Shown one piece after another: positions 41,333-53,561 of a stretch of 64,000 bases of DNA. The notes under the pieces were generated by a model. That model had not been told where the DNA came from and ran no database searches. It was given only the letters and a program-made list of their open reading frames with translations. The stretch spans positions 1,456,912-1,520,911 of the forward strand of contig NC_051102.1 of assembly GCF_901709675.1 (NCBI RefSeq), read 5' to 3'. Position 1 is the first letter of the stretch; every line of letters starts with the position of its first letter. The translations under genes were made by a program, and so were the position numbers. This DNA is from Syngnathus acus (taxonomy: Eukaryota > Chordata > Actinopteri > Syngnathiformes > Syngnathidae).

Positions 41333-44300
41333 AAGTTAGATTTGGAAGAGCAGAAACTTTTTTTTTTTTGTCATTTGCCAATCGCCACTCATCCAACATG
41401 TAGTATCCTGAAGTCCATTCACGGTCAAACAGTTTGTGCTATCCACATGAATTCAGTGAGATATTTCCAAGGATGTGTCATAGGGAACATACCAGGCTGG
41501 AGCAGCCAAGAGACAAGATGGATTTTTTTTTTTTTTAATACAGTTTGAAGAATGAACTCAATTTTACTCTGCAGGACTAAAACCTTTTTGTTTTTTATTT
41601 TACATCTTTGACTGCTATGTTTATTATAAACTGCTGTACATGTTTGTTTGAGTGAATGCGTGTGTGTTTACGCACGTGTGCAGAATGTTATAGTACATTC
41701 CAGACCTGTCCTTGTTCTACAAACACTCCACGGTGTCAACAGTTTCTCCGTTTTGGAAAGCCCACCCACGCTTTCTGGAAGCGTCAAGTCGCCCATCCTC
41801 ACTCGAACGTAACCTCCAGTTGTAATCACAAGAAAGCTTGAACATCATCACACTTGTCTTTGTCTCTTTTAGCTGTGCTGTTCTCAGTGAGCGGAATGTT
41901 TTCATGTTTACCTTGTGTAAAACATTTTTGATTTAAATGAGGTTTCGCGGGGAGGAGGTTGGAGGACATCATCAATTCTGTTGTACAGTTTACTTAATAC
42001 CAACTGTTAATTTTTTCAATTCTTTAGAGCACATTCATGGCTGTAATTTAACATGATACAAATGGCATTTGTTGTATCCACTACAACCTGGAAATTGCAG
42101 TTTACTCTTTAAAGAATGTTTGTAGTTGTCTAAATCATCTTAGAAATTATATATACATATAAATATTAAATCTCACTATATGCTTGGGCAATCAGCAATG
42201 ACCTTGGTCAAAGTGAGAGCTGTTCCTATTGTATAGTTTATTTAAATAGCGCAATGAAATATAGTATATGATTTGTCTTTACCAAAACACACAAAGTGGT
42301 AAGACATTTTTGGTATCACCAAGCAGAACAGATCTTTTTATTGTAAACTTGGAAGATATTCATTTAGCCACAAAGACCAATGTGAACACGCCAAGTGAGG
42401 TCTTGTAGGTCAAAACAGGATGGTTACCCCAATTAGGTGATGAACTGTAACATTACATTGTTGTAATAATTTGTGAAATATTTATACAGGGTCCGACAAA
42501 ATGATCTGAAACATTTGTAGGATTAATAAAATGCAAATAAATTAAAGAAACAATTTTTTTTTTCATTTTCGGAAAGTACATATAATGCCGTTTTGTTTCG
42601 TTTTCGAATAATGTTATTTTGGTCTTAACGCTGCCACATTTTCTGGAGTTCTGGCGGTGCGAGGTCGGCCGATTGATTTTCGTTTCAATGCTGATCCACT
42701 GGCTCTGAAGTTAGTAACCCATAACGATCGTGTTTCGAGCAGGTACGGCATCATGTCTACTAAGTCTGAAGCGCAAACGGAACGCTCGTTGTGTTGCAGT
42801 TACAGATTGGTTCTTGATAAACATTTCCACTATGAAAGCGCGGTGCTCACCGGTCCAATTCATGTTAGCAACTGAAACAAAATAACATTATTCGAAAATG
42901 AAACAGAACAAATCAAAATGGCATATGTACTTTTTGAAAATTAAAAAAAACCTTTTGTTTCTTTAATTTATTCGGAATTTATTAAACCTACAAATGTGTC
43001 AAATCATTTTGCCGGACCCTGTATTTTAGGCTTCCAAAGAAATAAATTTGAATGGTTTAACAATGACACATTGGGGATCATGCAAGGATGTGTTTTGACA
43101 TTTTGTGTGTCAGTTTGAAACATGAATAAGGGTCTGTTTGTTTCGATACTTTATATATACACTTCATTGATACAATATCTGCAAAAATACTTAAGCAACT
43201 ATTTAGACACCCCCTCCCAGAAATAAAAACAAAAAACATGACTCAACAGCACCATGACTATAATGACATCTACAAACGTTACCTATATTCTATTGCTTTG
43301 TTCATCAAGTAAAGTTGTCTATTGTTGCATAGATCACAAAACCGCAGTTGGTGGCCTCAAGCCGACTAGGTTACTACAACTAGCTTCACCAATTGTAAAA
43401 CAAGAGCCTGGGTTAAAACATGTTAAAAATGAGCTCTTAAAACGCCACAAGTGAACTACATCAACAGCACAAGCTGCTTAATAAATATAATTATTCCAAA
43501 AGTCAGCCTGTCATTTCATCAAGTATTATTTTGCACTGTTGTGATGGATTTGATGGGATTTCTGTCTTTGAAAGTGTCCACGACAACATTTAGGATGTCA
43601 GAATCAATTTTTTGAAAAATATTACAAAAACCAGCAGTAACTTATTGATCTCACATAAACAGCTAACAGATTATTGTACCTTTTTGGATCGATCCCTCTG
43701 CCTTGCACAAACCCTAAATTTGCGGATCCCTTTCAAACTATATGTAATTGAATACACTAACAAAGCCAAGATATACAATATTCAAACCATTTTTTTCAAA
43801 TATTGACTCATTTTGCATTTTATGCTTGCAACAGAAAAAAAAAAACTGGGACAGGGCCATGTTTACAAAACTGTTACATGACCTTTTCTATCTTCATTGA
43901 AAGTGGAGTTTGTACTTACAATGCTCAACATACCACCCCCCCATCAAATTTCTCAGTGAATAGTACAGAAATGTTCAAAAATTTGACGACTGGACTAAGT
44001 AGTTGAATTCCTGTGTTTTTTAAATGTTTGATTTGGCCCAGCTTGACAATATGTCATATCCAGTGTTCTAGTAAATTCTTAATTCACTAATTAATTAGGC
44101 ATGAGTACTAAGATTGTCATGCATCACCGATCAAATTGGCTAGTAAGGGTTTAGCAGCACCCGCTCAAATTAATTTTAAAATCGCATGTATTACATTTAT
44201 TTATACTTCATTATTATTTGTATATAGGTTGCTGTAGAAAATTTGATTTGTTTTCTAACAGTTCTGTTACATGGCTACTCAATGATGAGCACTGTACAGA

Positions 44301-44391
44301 CTTATAATGCCAGTCTTTAAAAACAAAAATGAATGCGATTGTCACTGGCTTTTTTTTTTTTTTGCTTTGTGCTCGCTCCACTCACCAAGTC
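41333..44391. other. Convergent intergenic region and 3' UTRs of wdr48 and gorasp1
   Basis: wdr48 and gorasp1 end toward each other. About 1.1 kb after the wdr48 stop lies a transposon (42487-43021) whose end contains AATAAA; another AATAAA is near 43041. No other coding signal was seen. Confidence 0.6.
42487..43021 (-). mobile_element. Internally deleted Tc1/mariner-superfamily element keeping only the transposase DNA-binding N-terminus
   Basis: A 535 nt element flanked by TA. Its ends CAGGGTCCGACAAAATGAT and (complement) CAGGGTCCGGCAAAATGAT begin inverted repeats of about 140 nt each. The roughly 230 nt core, read on the minus strand, gives MNWTGEHRAFIVEMF, then TATQRAFRLRF, then after one frame slip VTNFRASGSALKRK and GRPRTARTPENVAA. 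This is the helix-turn-helix N-terminal segment (DUF4817-like) of mariner-type transposases. No DDE catalytic part is present. Confidence 0.8.
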
Positions 44392-47300
44392 TCACTCATA
44401 CTTTAGCTCTTGCAGTTGATTCTCAGTGTCCCCATGCTCACATTGATGAATGCGAGTCTCATCTTTGGACTGATCTTCAGTTTCCTGAGTGGGTGAGTCA
44501 TCTATTTGGGACTCACCTGGGAGCACATCAGTAGCAGGTGGACAGGGATGTTGTTCATCGTCTGGGTCCAGCGAGTCTGCGCAGGGAGACAGCGATCCGA
44601 GTGGTGGACTGTGGCTATGACTGGACTCGCAGAAGGTGTCACCAATGTGAGTGGACTTGAGGTAAGATGGCTCTTCCGCTGAAACGCCGAAATCAGATGC
44701 GAGATTCACGGAGGTGGGGGGATTTTGCTCTTGATGGGTGATCTCTTTGGAACAATGCATTTCACTTCCATCCAGTGCCTCTGCAGAACAAGAAATTAAA
44801 TAGTATAATTTAGTAATTATAGTACCGTAATTTTCGGACTATAAGCCGCTACTTTTTGCTCAAGTTTTGAACCCTGTGGCTTGTCGACCAGTGCGGCGTA
44901 TCTATGGATTTCTCGTGATTTTTGACTTGACCACTTATAAACTCGTAAAAAGGCTGTGGACCGCTGTTGTGCGGCACCGCTTTGCTGGGCGGAGGGATAT
45001 GTGACACGGTCACTGGGGAGAAGAGTGGTGTGTTGATCGCATGTCCATCCACCAGGCAAATAGTGCCGTATAATTGACACAAAGAAGAGACAGAACAAGA
45101 TCAAGACGGACATTACTGAAGAAAGGAAGCTTTTATACACAAATCCTCATTATGGGGGACAAAAGAAATGCATATGATGCCGCTTTTAAATTAAAGGCAG
45201 TCGATTTGGCTCTTAACGTAGGAACTACAGCTGCTCATGCACTGCAGAGGTTTCTTCCGGTGACTAGGGGGCACTGGGCTATTGTTGATGACATCTTGTT
45301 GCGTCACCCTTGTCTTTCTTTATTTCCCGGTCACGTCTACTCTGGAGCTATACGTGCAGCTCGCTAGTTTAATGTGACTTAGCGCTTTGTGCATGAATAA
45401 AATTAGCATGAACAGACCCTCATCAAAGAAGAAATGCATAAAAGCTACAAGGAAAGAGAGACTGAGAACGTGTGTGGTGAAGTATATCTGACGCTATTCC
45501 AATCCAACATTGAGGAGGAAGACTTTGATGGTTTCAGTGCACAGGAGGAAGATGAAGACGGCTCTCAGTGACTTTTGCTGATGTTTACTTAACCAGCCCT
45601 GTTAGTGTTATGCTACCGTGTTGCTGCTGTGTTACCGCCGCGTCTCAATGCTGTGGTGTGGTGTGAGTTCATCAGGCTGTTGCTCTGATGAACTCACACC
45701 ACTCATAGAGTCTCAGAGGCATTACTGTGCAATAACATCCTGCTCTTCACACCTTTTGAATTTGTCTACACTGTTTTTGCCATTATTCACATGTCCTGAG
45801 TGTTGTTAGTCACCTATATGTTGAACAGAGGGTGTGTTTTACCGAAGTCAAATTCCTTGTTTGGCACGCTCAAACATGGCGAATAAAAACTCTTGAATCT
45901 TGAATCTTGAATCTGTGTTACTTCCGTGTTGCTGCTGTCGCGTGCCGCGTCACAGGCATTGTTTGGAAAGAAAAGTGAAGGTATGTTATCAAAACTTTGA
46001 AAACTCTTTCTGTGTACCGTCTTTCTTTGTAAATAACTCGTGGGCACATGCGGCTTTTGATACGTGTGGCTTATGTATGAAAAAAACAAGATTTTCCCCT
46101 AATTTCTGCTGGAGAGACTTATAATCAGGTGAGGCTTACAGTCCAGAAATTACGGTATATAATATGATTAGTATCATTTAGTAAATATGATTTTATGCCT
46201 GTTGTTGTAACAACTATGGCTGCAGTATTTTTCTCCCACTAGCCTACAGCCTGTATCAATGTTGTGGCATTTTTGAGAATTGATTAAAGCCGTTTGCGGT
46301 TATAGTATGTGGAAGGATCTGCCGCCTTTTTCAATTCTATACTGTGCAAGTGAGTAAAGGACCCCAAAAATGACAGTTTGCTTCATTCTAACTCACCAAC
46401 ACCGGAGATGTCCTCCTCTTTCTCATAGTTCAGTGCAAGGGAGGTGTCGTTCATGTCGACAGACGACAAGGACACATCCAGCTTCTCCAACAATTCAGCA
46501 GGTACGGGGCTCAACGCTGCCACTCCAGAGTCAGACAAGCCTGTAAAAACAATTAGGAGAAAAAAAAAAACATCACTGTGTCTGACAGAAGTCCAACCAT
46601 GTGTTTCTACTCAACTCACCAGGATCCATGACAGGAGGAGGAAGAGAAGTACTTTGGAGGGTGAGCTGACTCAAGTCTAACACATCCTCACTTGGGCTTG
46701 AAGGTGCCATCAAGGGTGCCTATCACATTTATAGGTTCTATTTAACGGCCATGGCAGCATGACTCAATACTGGCCATGAGTAAAACAAGCATGGCAGAGG
46801 TGGTCCTTTTTTTGCTGGTTGTGTACCTCTGTGAAGCCGTGGTTCGGCAGTTCTGGAGGTGGCTTTTCCTCCGGAGTTGGGGGCCCGGGGGTCTTTGGTG
46901 TTGATATGTCAGGATGAACAGGGATTCTATGCAGGTAACCATACCCAATGCCACAACCTAAACTAAAAGTATGAATCAGTAAAAGCAACAAAATCAGATA
47001 TGAACCAGTGCTTTTCAAAAAAATGAATGTTGCTTTCAAAGAGCCGACAAGAAAATACAAGGCTGGTCCCCTATTCTCCTTTATATTTCCTGCGTGCTCC
47101 ATACCTTCCTTCGCCTCCCCATGCACCATTGGGTGTGACCACAACCTCTCTGCAGTCGTCCGTGAGTGCGCTGTACACCAGCAGCTTCACTTGCTTCCCC
47201 TCATGGGCCTCAATCAGCGAGAAGAAGTCTTCTGACTAGAATTCAGTATGTTAGATGAATAACTGGAGTTCAGCCATCTTGTTATGCTCATATTGGCTAA

Positions 47301-48753
47301 TAACCTACATCTTGCAACAATTGATCTGCTCCAACGATGTAGTCAGTGTGGGAATGGAGGCCTGCCAGCGCAGCAGGTGAACTGGCTTCCACATCCTTGG
47401 GGAAAACAAATGTGACCTTTCTTAAAGGAGGGACAACATGAATCATTTTAAGTTAATCACAGTCATCCTCACCAGAACATGCCAAACATTCTCATTGGCT
47501 CCTTGGAAGCTGCAGAAGCGAACACTTGCCCCCAGCAGGCCTTGTCCTCCCCACATATTGCTCGGCGTTACCTCCAACTCACGAATCATCATGCTCTTGG
47601 TGCTGTACACTTCCATGCTCACCGCTTTTTCCATATTGGCTTTCAGGACCTCCTTCAACATGTCATTTTCTACATTCTGATACATAGCAATGACAAGTTA
47701 AAGGCATCATGTTTTTGGTCTGCTACATCTATGGCTGTACTTACAAGTCTTTTGTGATCCAGAGACAAAATGAAGTCAAAGAATGGTTGCAGTCCACATT
47801 TCTCCGCAGGAGAATTCGGCTGCACCTGCCACAACCCAGGTTCGTTTGAATAATAATAATAATGAAAATCAAGTGAAATATAGGAACCATTGAGAGCGTC
47901 CTCTCCAGTTGTATCGCTGTTTGGGGTGGTAGCTGCACTGAATACAACTTGAAGGCCCTGCAGCGCATAGTGAACACGGCTGGTGAGATTATTGGTGCTT
48001 CACTCCCCTCCCTGAAGGACATTTACACCTCCCATCTCACCCGCAAGGCGACCACGATTGTGAGTGATGTGAGTCACCCCGCTCACTCTTTGTTTGATCT
48101 TCTGCCCTCTGGGAAGAGGTACAGGAGCCTGCGCTCCCGCACCACCAGACTCACCGACAGCTTCATACTCCAGGCTGTCAGGATCCTGAACTCTCTCTCC
48201 CCTTCTGCGTAGCGTCCTGTACTTTTGCGCAATATTCTGACTGTCTGCTGTATGCACACTTGCTCCATTTGTGCTCCTTTTATGTTATTTGTTTATTTAT
48301 TATTTATTCATCACTCTTATTTATTCATTGTTTGTGCCGTTTTTACTTTTTGTGTTGTTTACTTGTATGTATATTGTGTACTATGTCTTGTCACCGTGGG
48401 ATAGTGGGAACGTAATTTCGATCTCTTTGTGTGTCTTGACATGTGAAGAAATTGACAATAAAGCAGACTTTGACTTTGACTATTGCAAATACTGACGCCA
48501 TGAGCACAATATTCACTTTACAATGTGTATGTTTCTACTGTAATTTGCAATGGCAATGCGTCCAGAAGTGCCACCTCGACATGTTCGACCGGTACAACTA
48601 CTTAGTTAGCTGTTAGCACAGATAAGCTGCGATTCTGGCTGCCGACCCGAAGTAACTCAAAGCAGAATAAGTGCGTCAATCAAAACTTACACCGTGGACG
48701 TGATAGCCATACGTTCCTCCGTCAGATACATCCGAACTTTGGGTCAAACCCAT
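44392..48753 (-). CDS. gorasp1: Golgi reassembly-stacking protein 1 (GRASP65)
   Basis: Peripheral cis-Golgi protein that tethers and stacks cisternae and binds GM130 (GOLGA2). Exons: 48753-48691, 47825-47745, 47676-47473, 47395-47309, 47235-47105, 46962-46827, 46719-46620, 46540-46397, 44780-44392. Sum 1,335 nt, 444 aa (human 440). It begins MGLTQSSD, with the Gly2 needed for N-myristoylation. Two tandem GRASP PDZ-like domains follow at about residues 20-105 and 110-200, with signature blocks [19 protein letters not shown] and [21 protein letters not shown]. The rest is a Pro/Ser/Glu-rich regulatory tail. GORASP2 is the alternative, but adjacency to wdr48 and csrnp1 favours gorasp1. Intron 1 holds a LINE fragment and intron 8 a pogo-like element. 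Confidence 0.95.
44825..46155 (+). mobile_element. pogo-like DNA transposon, internally deleted, in gorasp1 intron 8
   Basis: A 1.33 kb element. Left end CCGTAATTTTCGGACTATAA and right end (complement) CCGTAATTTCTGGACTGTAA are inverted repeats, with TA at both flanks. It lies opposite in strand to gorasp1. It contains fragments of a transposase at both its N- and C-terminal ends, a perfect 18-bp hairpin (45658-45702) and a (TTGAATC)n retroposon tail at 45883-45914. Confidence 0.8.
45151..45571 (+). pseudogene. pogo-like transposase remnant (N- and C-terminal pieces)
   Basis: The frame starting [20 protein letters not shown] resembles the Brinker/pogo-type DNA-binding N-terminus found in pogo-superfamily transposases. 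After unrelated sequence, a second piece (about 45416-45571) reads [14 protein letters not shown]... and ends in an acidic tail [18 protein letters not shown] and a stop, as expected of a transposase C-terminus. The catalytic DDE core is missing between them. Confidence 0.6.
47885..48481 (+). mobile_element. 5'-truncated non-LTR retrotransposon (LINE), copy 3 of the tail
   Basis: Inside gorasp1 intron 1, opposite strand. An open frame to 48212 reads [34 protein letters not shown] and [15 protein letters not shown], the C-terminal segment typical of fish LINE reverse-transcriptase proteins. A 3' UTR follows and ends GACAATAAAGCAGACTTTGAC with TTTGAC repeats. Clade not determined. The same tail occurs at 8239-8340 and 29063-29163. 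Confidence 0.85.
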
Positions 48754-49017
48754 CTCGTCAGGAGACTTCAAAAAAACAAAAATAAAGAGAAAATATGACA
48801 CGTAAAATGATCACATTTGACAGTCCGCTGCCATATTGCCTGCAGACAAAGGTAATCGAGTAAAGATGCCATCGACCTATCGAACGCTCTTCATCGTGTC
48901 TTCAAGCAAGACTCATCTTTCGTGAATTGCTGCCCTCTTCAGTCTGATCTTCTCACTGCAAGTTTTTTGTGTGGCGTCCTCGCCAACGTGACGTTAACAC
49001 AAATTTTTACTGTAGTC

Positions 49018-49708
49018 CAGGGCCGGTTCTAGGAATGCACATAAGAGGGGGCAGTCAGAAATGTGAAGGGGGCATGTTCTTTTTTTTTTTTTTTTTTTTA
49101 CACATTTTTAACACTGTTAGTGTTTTCTTCACGGCAGTTGTTAGCTGCGTGTCCAGATCTCAACCTGGAGAAGTGGATTGCACTCTGTCAGGCCTCTACA
49201 CTAAGACCTGTCCAGCTTGGGTGTCCCACCTGAAGATTAAAGCTTCTGCTGATATTGCTCTTAGGGTCACTGAGGCACGCAAACCCCCTGACCACAACAA
49301 GGTGGCAATCTCTCAGGGGGGGGGGGGGGACAAATAATATGAATGTTATATTAACTATTATTTGAGTTGTCGTTAATCATTAGTTATATCACGGGTCATT
49401 ACGACGAGTTTGGTGGAGTTTTTACTGCTTCTTCCAACTCCTACCGCGCTGACTGTAACTTGACACTCTCTGGCTGCGTCTTGCCTCATTTGCATACTCA
49501 CAGTGATTGGATGTTTACGGAGGGGCGCGGAGTCCTGACAGCAGGCTGTGTGAGGGCACACACTGCACCGACATGAGAGAAGAGAGGGGGCTGATTAACG
49601 TGTGTTTCTCTCAGCGGATTTTTCACTTCTAAAAGTTTGATTCGAGGGGGCAGGACATCTGTTTGAGGGGGCGTTGCCCCCTCTTGCCCCTGCGTAGAGC
49701 CGGCACTG
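49018..49708 (+). mobile_element. Non-autonomous hAT transposon with intact 8-bp target-site duplication
   Basis: A 691 nt element bounded by CTGTAGTC at 49010-49017 and again at 49709-49716, an exact 8-bp duplication as hAT elements make. The ends CAGGGCCGGTTCTAGG and (complement) CAGTGCCGGCTCTACG are short inverted repeats. The interior has GGGGGC-rich edges and poly-T, and no transposase frame. Confidence 0.88.
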
Positions 49709-49918
49709 CTGTAGTCTATTGCCATCTCTTTCCTGTCTTGTCTTCTCTGCCATTTGCCCCATATTATTAACAAAACCTACCTTCCTCCAAGCGTTTATTA
49801 ACTCACAGTGTTCTTCACTGATACCTGTGAGTACATCTGCCTCCAACCTCGCTGTGGATTTTGCAGGTTTTCTTTGTGCTCTAAATTTCCTACACCATGA
49901 GTAGGCAACTCTGGTGTG

Positions 49919-49987
49919 CTGCATGTTTTCCATGTCTCCCTGTTGCAACACACCCGATTCAATCAGGGAGACATAGAAAACATGCAG
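49919..49987. repeat. Inverted repeat with 24-bp arms
   Basis: Arms at 49919-49942 and 49964-49987 pair with one mismatch (CTGCATGTTTTC ... GAAAACATGCAG), with a 21-nt loop. Followed by CCCGGCCCTCGAGGACCGGA. Probably the end of a fish MITE rather than a gene feature. Confidence 0.8.
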
Positions 49988-50692
49988 GAACCCGGCCCTC
50001 GAGGACCGGAATTGCCATCGCCACAGAATAGAAGGTGTTTATTTTAGCATACCCTCAGTCAGACGGTTCAGAAAGGCTCCAGTTCAGCTGCAACCCTGGA
50101 AAAAAATCTCTGAAATAATTTAGCGCTTGACTATTCTTGTTCCCTGAAATAAAGACTCTTTATGTTCTGTTGCTGAATGCTGCAATAAAATGACCACATC
50201 GGATTGAGTGATTTAATAAATAAATAGCTCCATTTATTACTACAGTTACAGTACATAAATATATTGCAAGGCATGTAAAGCACAACTCATTACCAGTCCT
50301 GACAATGACTAAGCTATTTGACACAAACGTAAACAGTTTTTTCCAATAGCTTCATGTATAAAGTGGGTTGTTTTGCTAGTTAGCAAAATAATTGTAATAA
50401 TCTGTTGATATTTTGAGATAGGTGCTCATGCTCCAAGTGGTTCATACACATACCGTCTAATTTCCATATTAAAAATTCTGTATTTTTGTAGGAATGGTAT
50501 CAATGGAAAGGAAATAACAAATTAAAGTGGGCATAAAAGTTCATGAAATAAAAATTCAGCATTACAAATAGAACTGTACTGACTCCACTGAAAAACAATA
50601 GCAGTAATAAAAAAAAAAGAAAAAACGCTAATATGAGGGGGGGGAAAAAAACCTAAACTCTAAATTCTTCTCAAAAACAGCTTAGTGTCTAA

Positions 50693-53532
50693 TCAGAAAT
50701 GTCCATTTGATTCACAAGGCTGCTCTGGGCTGGGCTCCGTCAGGCCAATCAGAGACTCCAGGAGGTAAGTGCTTGAGTCACACTGTGGCAAATAAACGGA
50801 GCTGATCAGCTGGAGGTGTTGAAAGCTGGCTGTGTGTCTGTGCTCTTTGAATGAGCTATGAAGAGGTCCAGAGGGATAGTCGCTGTCAAAAAACTCCAGG
50901 TCCGACTCAGACGAGAGACTCGGGTCCAAGTAGCTGGATGAATAATCCAGGGTAGGGGAGGGAGTATTTGGATAGTCTTCGAGGGAATCCTCGTTGTCAA
51001 CGGGGTCTCTGGCTTGGTTTGCATTTTCATCGAGATAATCTGTCACTGCGACCGAGTTTGCTGAAAGTGGTCCCATTCTGTCAGCTGTCCTGATGGAGTT
51101 ACAATTGCTGCTCCCCAGGTTCAGTGGTGCTGCCATAAGTCTCATTTGGTGACACATGGAGTCATTATTATTGTCAGAATCACAGAGGCTGAGGCTACAA
51201 GGCACGCCTTCGCCATTGGCAGGAAGTGGCCCGCCGTCGCAATCGGAAGAAGAGCTGGATGATTCAGTCATGTCGCTACTGCAGCTGCTCTCTTCCACCA
51301 CTGCTCGCTCCGGGAGAAAATTAAACGTAGGACTGGTGGGAATAGTAAGAGCGAGATCATCGTCTTCCAAGGAAAAACCAAAAGGGCACCTCTTGAATGA
51401 TTCATTGTTCACAGGAAGAGTCTGACTCTCAAGCTCTTCCGAACGTATCGACCGGTCCTCCCGACTTGTTTCATCTTGCAGTCGCCGCTCTAAATTGAGT
51501 CGCATGATGGTGTGGATGTAATGTGTCCGCACACGTTTGGAGTCAAACTCGATGTGTCCCTCGGTGTTTGCGCAACCGTCCTTAGTGCAGCCACAAGGAA
51601 AGCTGAAGCGGTCCACCTGAGGGTGAGAGAGATCACGCCACCAAAAAATGACTCATCTCTGGTGGACTCTGCCATACTGTCTAACATTTCATTCTCAATT
51701 GCTCGGTTTACTTTCAGTTAATTGTCGCCTCATTTTGATCTTATTTTGGTTTTGAAAATGTTTGTTTTGAAAATGTTTGTTTTTAAACTGCGTTTGTTTT
51801 TCGTTGTATGTCTGTGGGTCTTACCTGACACTTGATGCCTGCCAAGCTGCAGGCACATGTCTCGGGCTCACAAAAGCCTTGGCAGTCACATCCACACGCT
51901 TCCCTGGACAAGCGCAGAGAATGAAGGTGCTTCTTCTCTTCCTTGTCTATGCGCTTCACCCCTGATGCTAGGAGGAGAGCCTGCCGCTGCCTGGACGAAT
52001 ACAGCGGCAGGGAGCCTCCATTGTCCAGCTCGGCCTCGCTGATGTGGACGTCATCGACTGCAACTTGGTGGATTGCGAGTTGACCCGCTTCCTTCTGCCC
52101 AACGGCGGCCACATTGGTGGTCAGCTATAATAAAAGCAGGCTCAATAAACTGATTCTTCATTACTACTATTATTATTATTATAATAATAAAATAAAATTA
52201 AAATAATAATAATTATTATTATCATTATTGATATCATTATTATTATTACCAAGACAATGTATATTAGTATACAAGGTGGGCAGTCCACTCACATTTTGTT
52301 TTGATGCATCATTTCTCTCTTCTAATGTGAGCAGGTGCCTTTGCCTACGCCGGCGCTTTTGGTCCGACGCGTGCTCCGCTATCGTGTACTTGTGGAAGGT
52401 GCTGTGGCGCCGCATCATGCCCAAAGTGGCACCACCGTGACTGGGCACGCTGGTGAAGCCCTGGCAGCGAGGGAAACTGAAAACAGCAACTTGGTCAAAG
52501 CGCACACGACACTGCCTCTTGACCAGCTGTGTTTTTTTCATGATGGACCTGACTGAGAGAGCGAGAAAGAGAAAGGAAAAGATGTACAAGCGTTAGTTTG
52601 CTTCTTTAAAAAAATTAAATCCCCAAATGATTCATATGTTGATTAAAAAAAATATATTCTGGTCATCTGGCATGTTTGACCTAAAAATGTGATGCTATGA
52701 CATTATTTTACAAAAATTTTTCAAGCTATATTGACATTTCTCTTTATATTGCGTAATGTTCAGCATTTGGAATTTGGCAACACTTTTGGCCTTTTCTACA
52801 GGTCAAACTCCTACTTCAGAATTTATCCAATTGTCTTCAAACTTTGGGTGTTTCATCTAAAGATCTTTGTGATGAAAAGGAAAATCAAAGAGCGCATGAT
52901 GGAAATCTTTTGTCAGTGAGGTCATGCGCCAGTAACTGCCTCGTTTAACAGTTTGCTTTCAAAAAGGTTTTCTGACCTTCACACATAATTGAGGATTGAG
53001 AATTCCCACCGCTCAGTAAACAAGTGAAGCCAGCTGACTAAGCTAATCTCATCTCAGGCATGTCCAAAAAGCATGCTCTGCACTCAGCCTCTGTTTGCAC
53101 CGTGACTCACAAACAGCATCATGCTAACTGACTGATACAAAACAATTGAGTACATTCCATAACACCCTATTGCTCAAACAAATTATCTTCTGCACAGACA
53201 GCCCGGGCGAACAGTTCTGGTCCTGACATCATCAAAAACAGCCCTGAGCTTAGCATTTTCATATCAGTAAGTCATAATATGGCTGCTGTAGTGCGATAAG
53301 AGACACACTCCTATAAAACATGAATGGGAAGGGGCTTCAGACGGCTCGGATACTCACTGGGTAAGCCGGCGGGCGCCGAGGGGCTGTGAAGTGTCAAATC
53401 TGCCGTCCCGCTCTCACCGTCGGACTCCCACTCTGAAGATGTGGGTGAAGACGACGGTGGTGAGGAGGAAGAGGAAGAGTAGCTGGTGTTTTCCTCAACC
53501 GCTGCAAACTTCCGCTTCAGGACACCTGCCAT
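50693..53532 (-). CDS. csrnp1: Cysteine/serine-rich nuclear protein 1
   Basis: Nuclear transcription regulator of the AXUD1/CSRNP family, known from AXIN1-induced expression. Coding exons: 53532-53358, 52552-52293, 52124-51825, 51616-50693; 1,659 nt, 552 aa (human 589). It starts [14 protein letters not shown], followed by a Ser-rich stretch. Then comes the conserved block [19 protein letters not shown] and [14 protein letters not shown], a basic region ([10 protein letters not shown]), and the cysteine-rich domain ([20 protein letters not shown], then [19 protein letters not shown]). The C-terminal half is acidic and Ser-rich ([20 protein letters not shown]). The exon holding the ATG has an acceptor at 53562, so a 5' UTR exon lies upstream. 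Identity as csrnp1 rather than csrnp2/3 rests mainly on synteny with gorasp1 and wdr48. Confidence 0.93.
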
Positions 53533-53561
53533 TGTTTTGGCTGTGGTGGTTGATTTACAGT

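Larger units (their letters stand above)
48754..50692. other. Intergenic region between csrnp1 and gorasp1
   Basis: Contains the hAT element 49018-49708 and an inverted repeat at 49919-49987. The csrnp1 3' UTR should occupy part of 50.2-50.69 kb. No trace of TTC21A, which lies between these two genes in human. Confidence 0.7.

Noticed and set aside
48970-49340. 122-codon plus-strand frame
   Set aside because: Lies inside the hAT element and includes a poly-Phe run from a T tract; no transposase motif.
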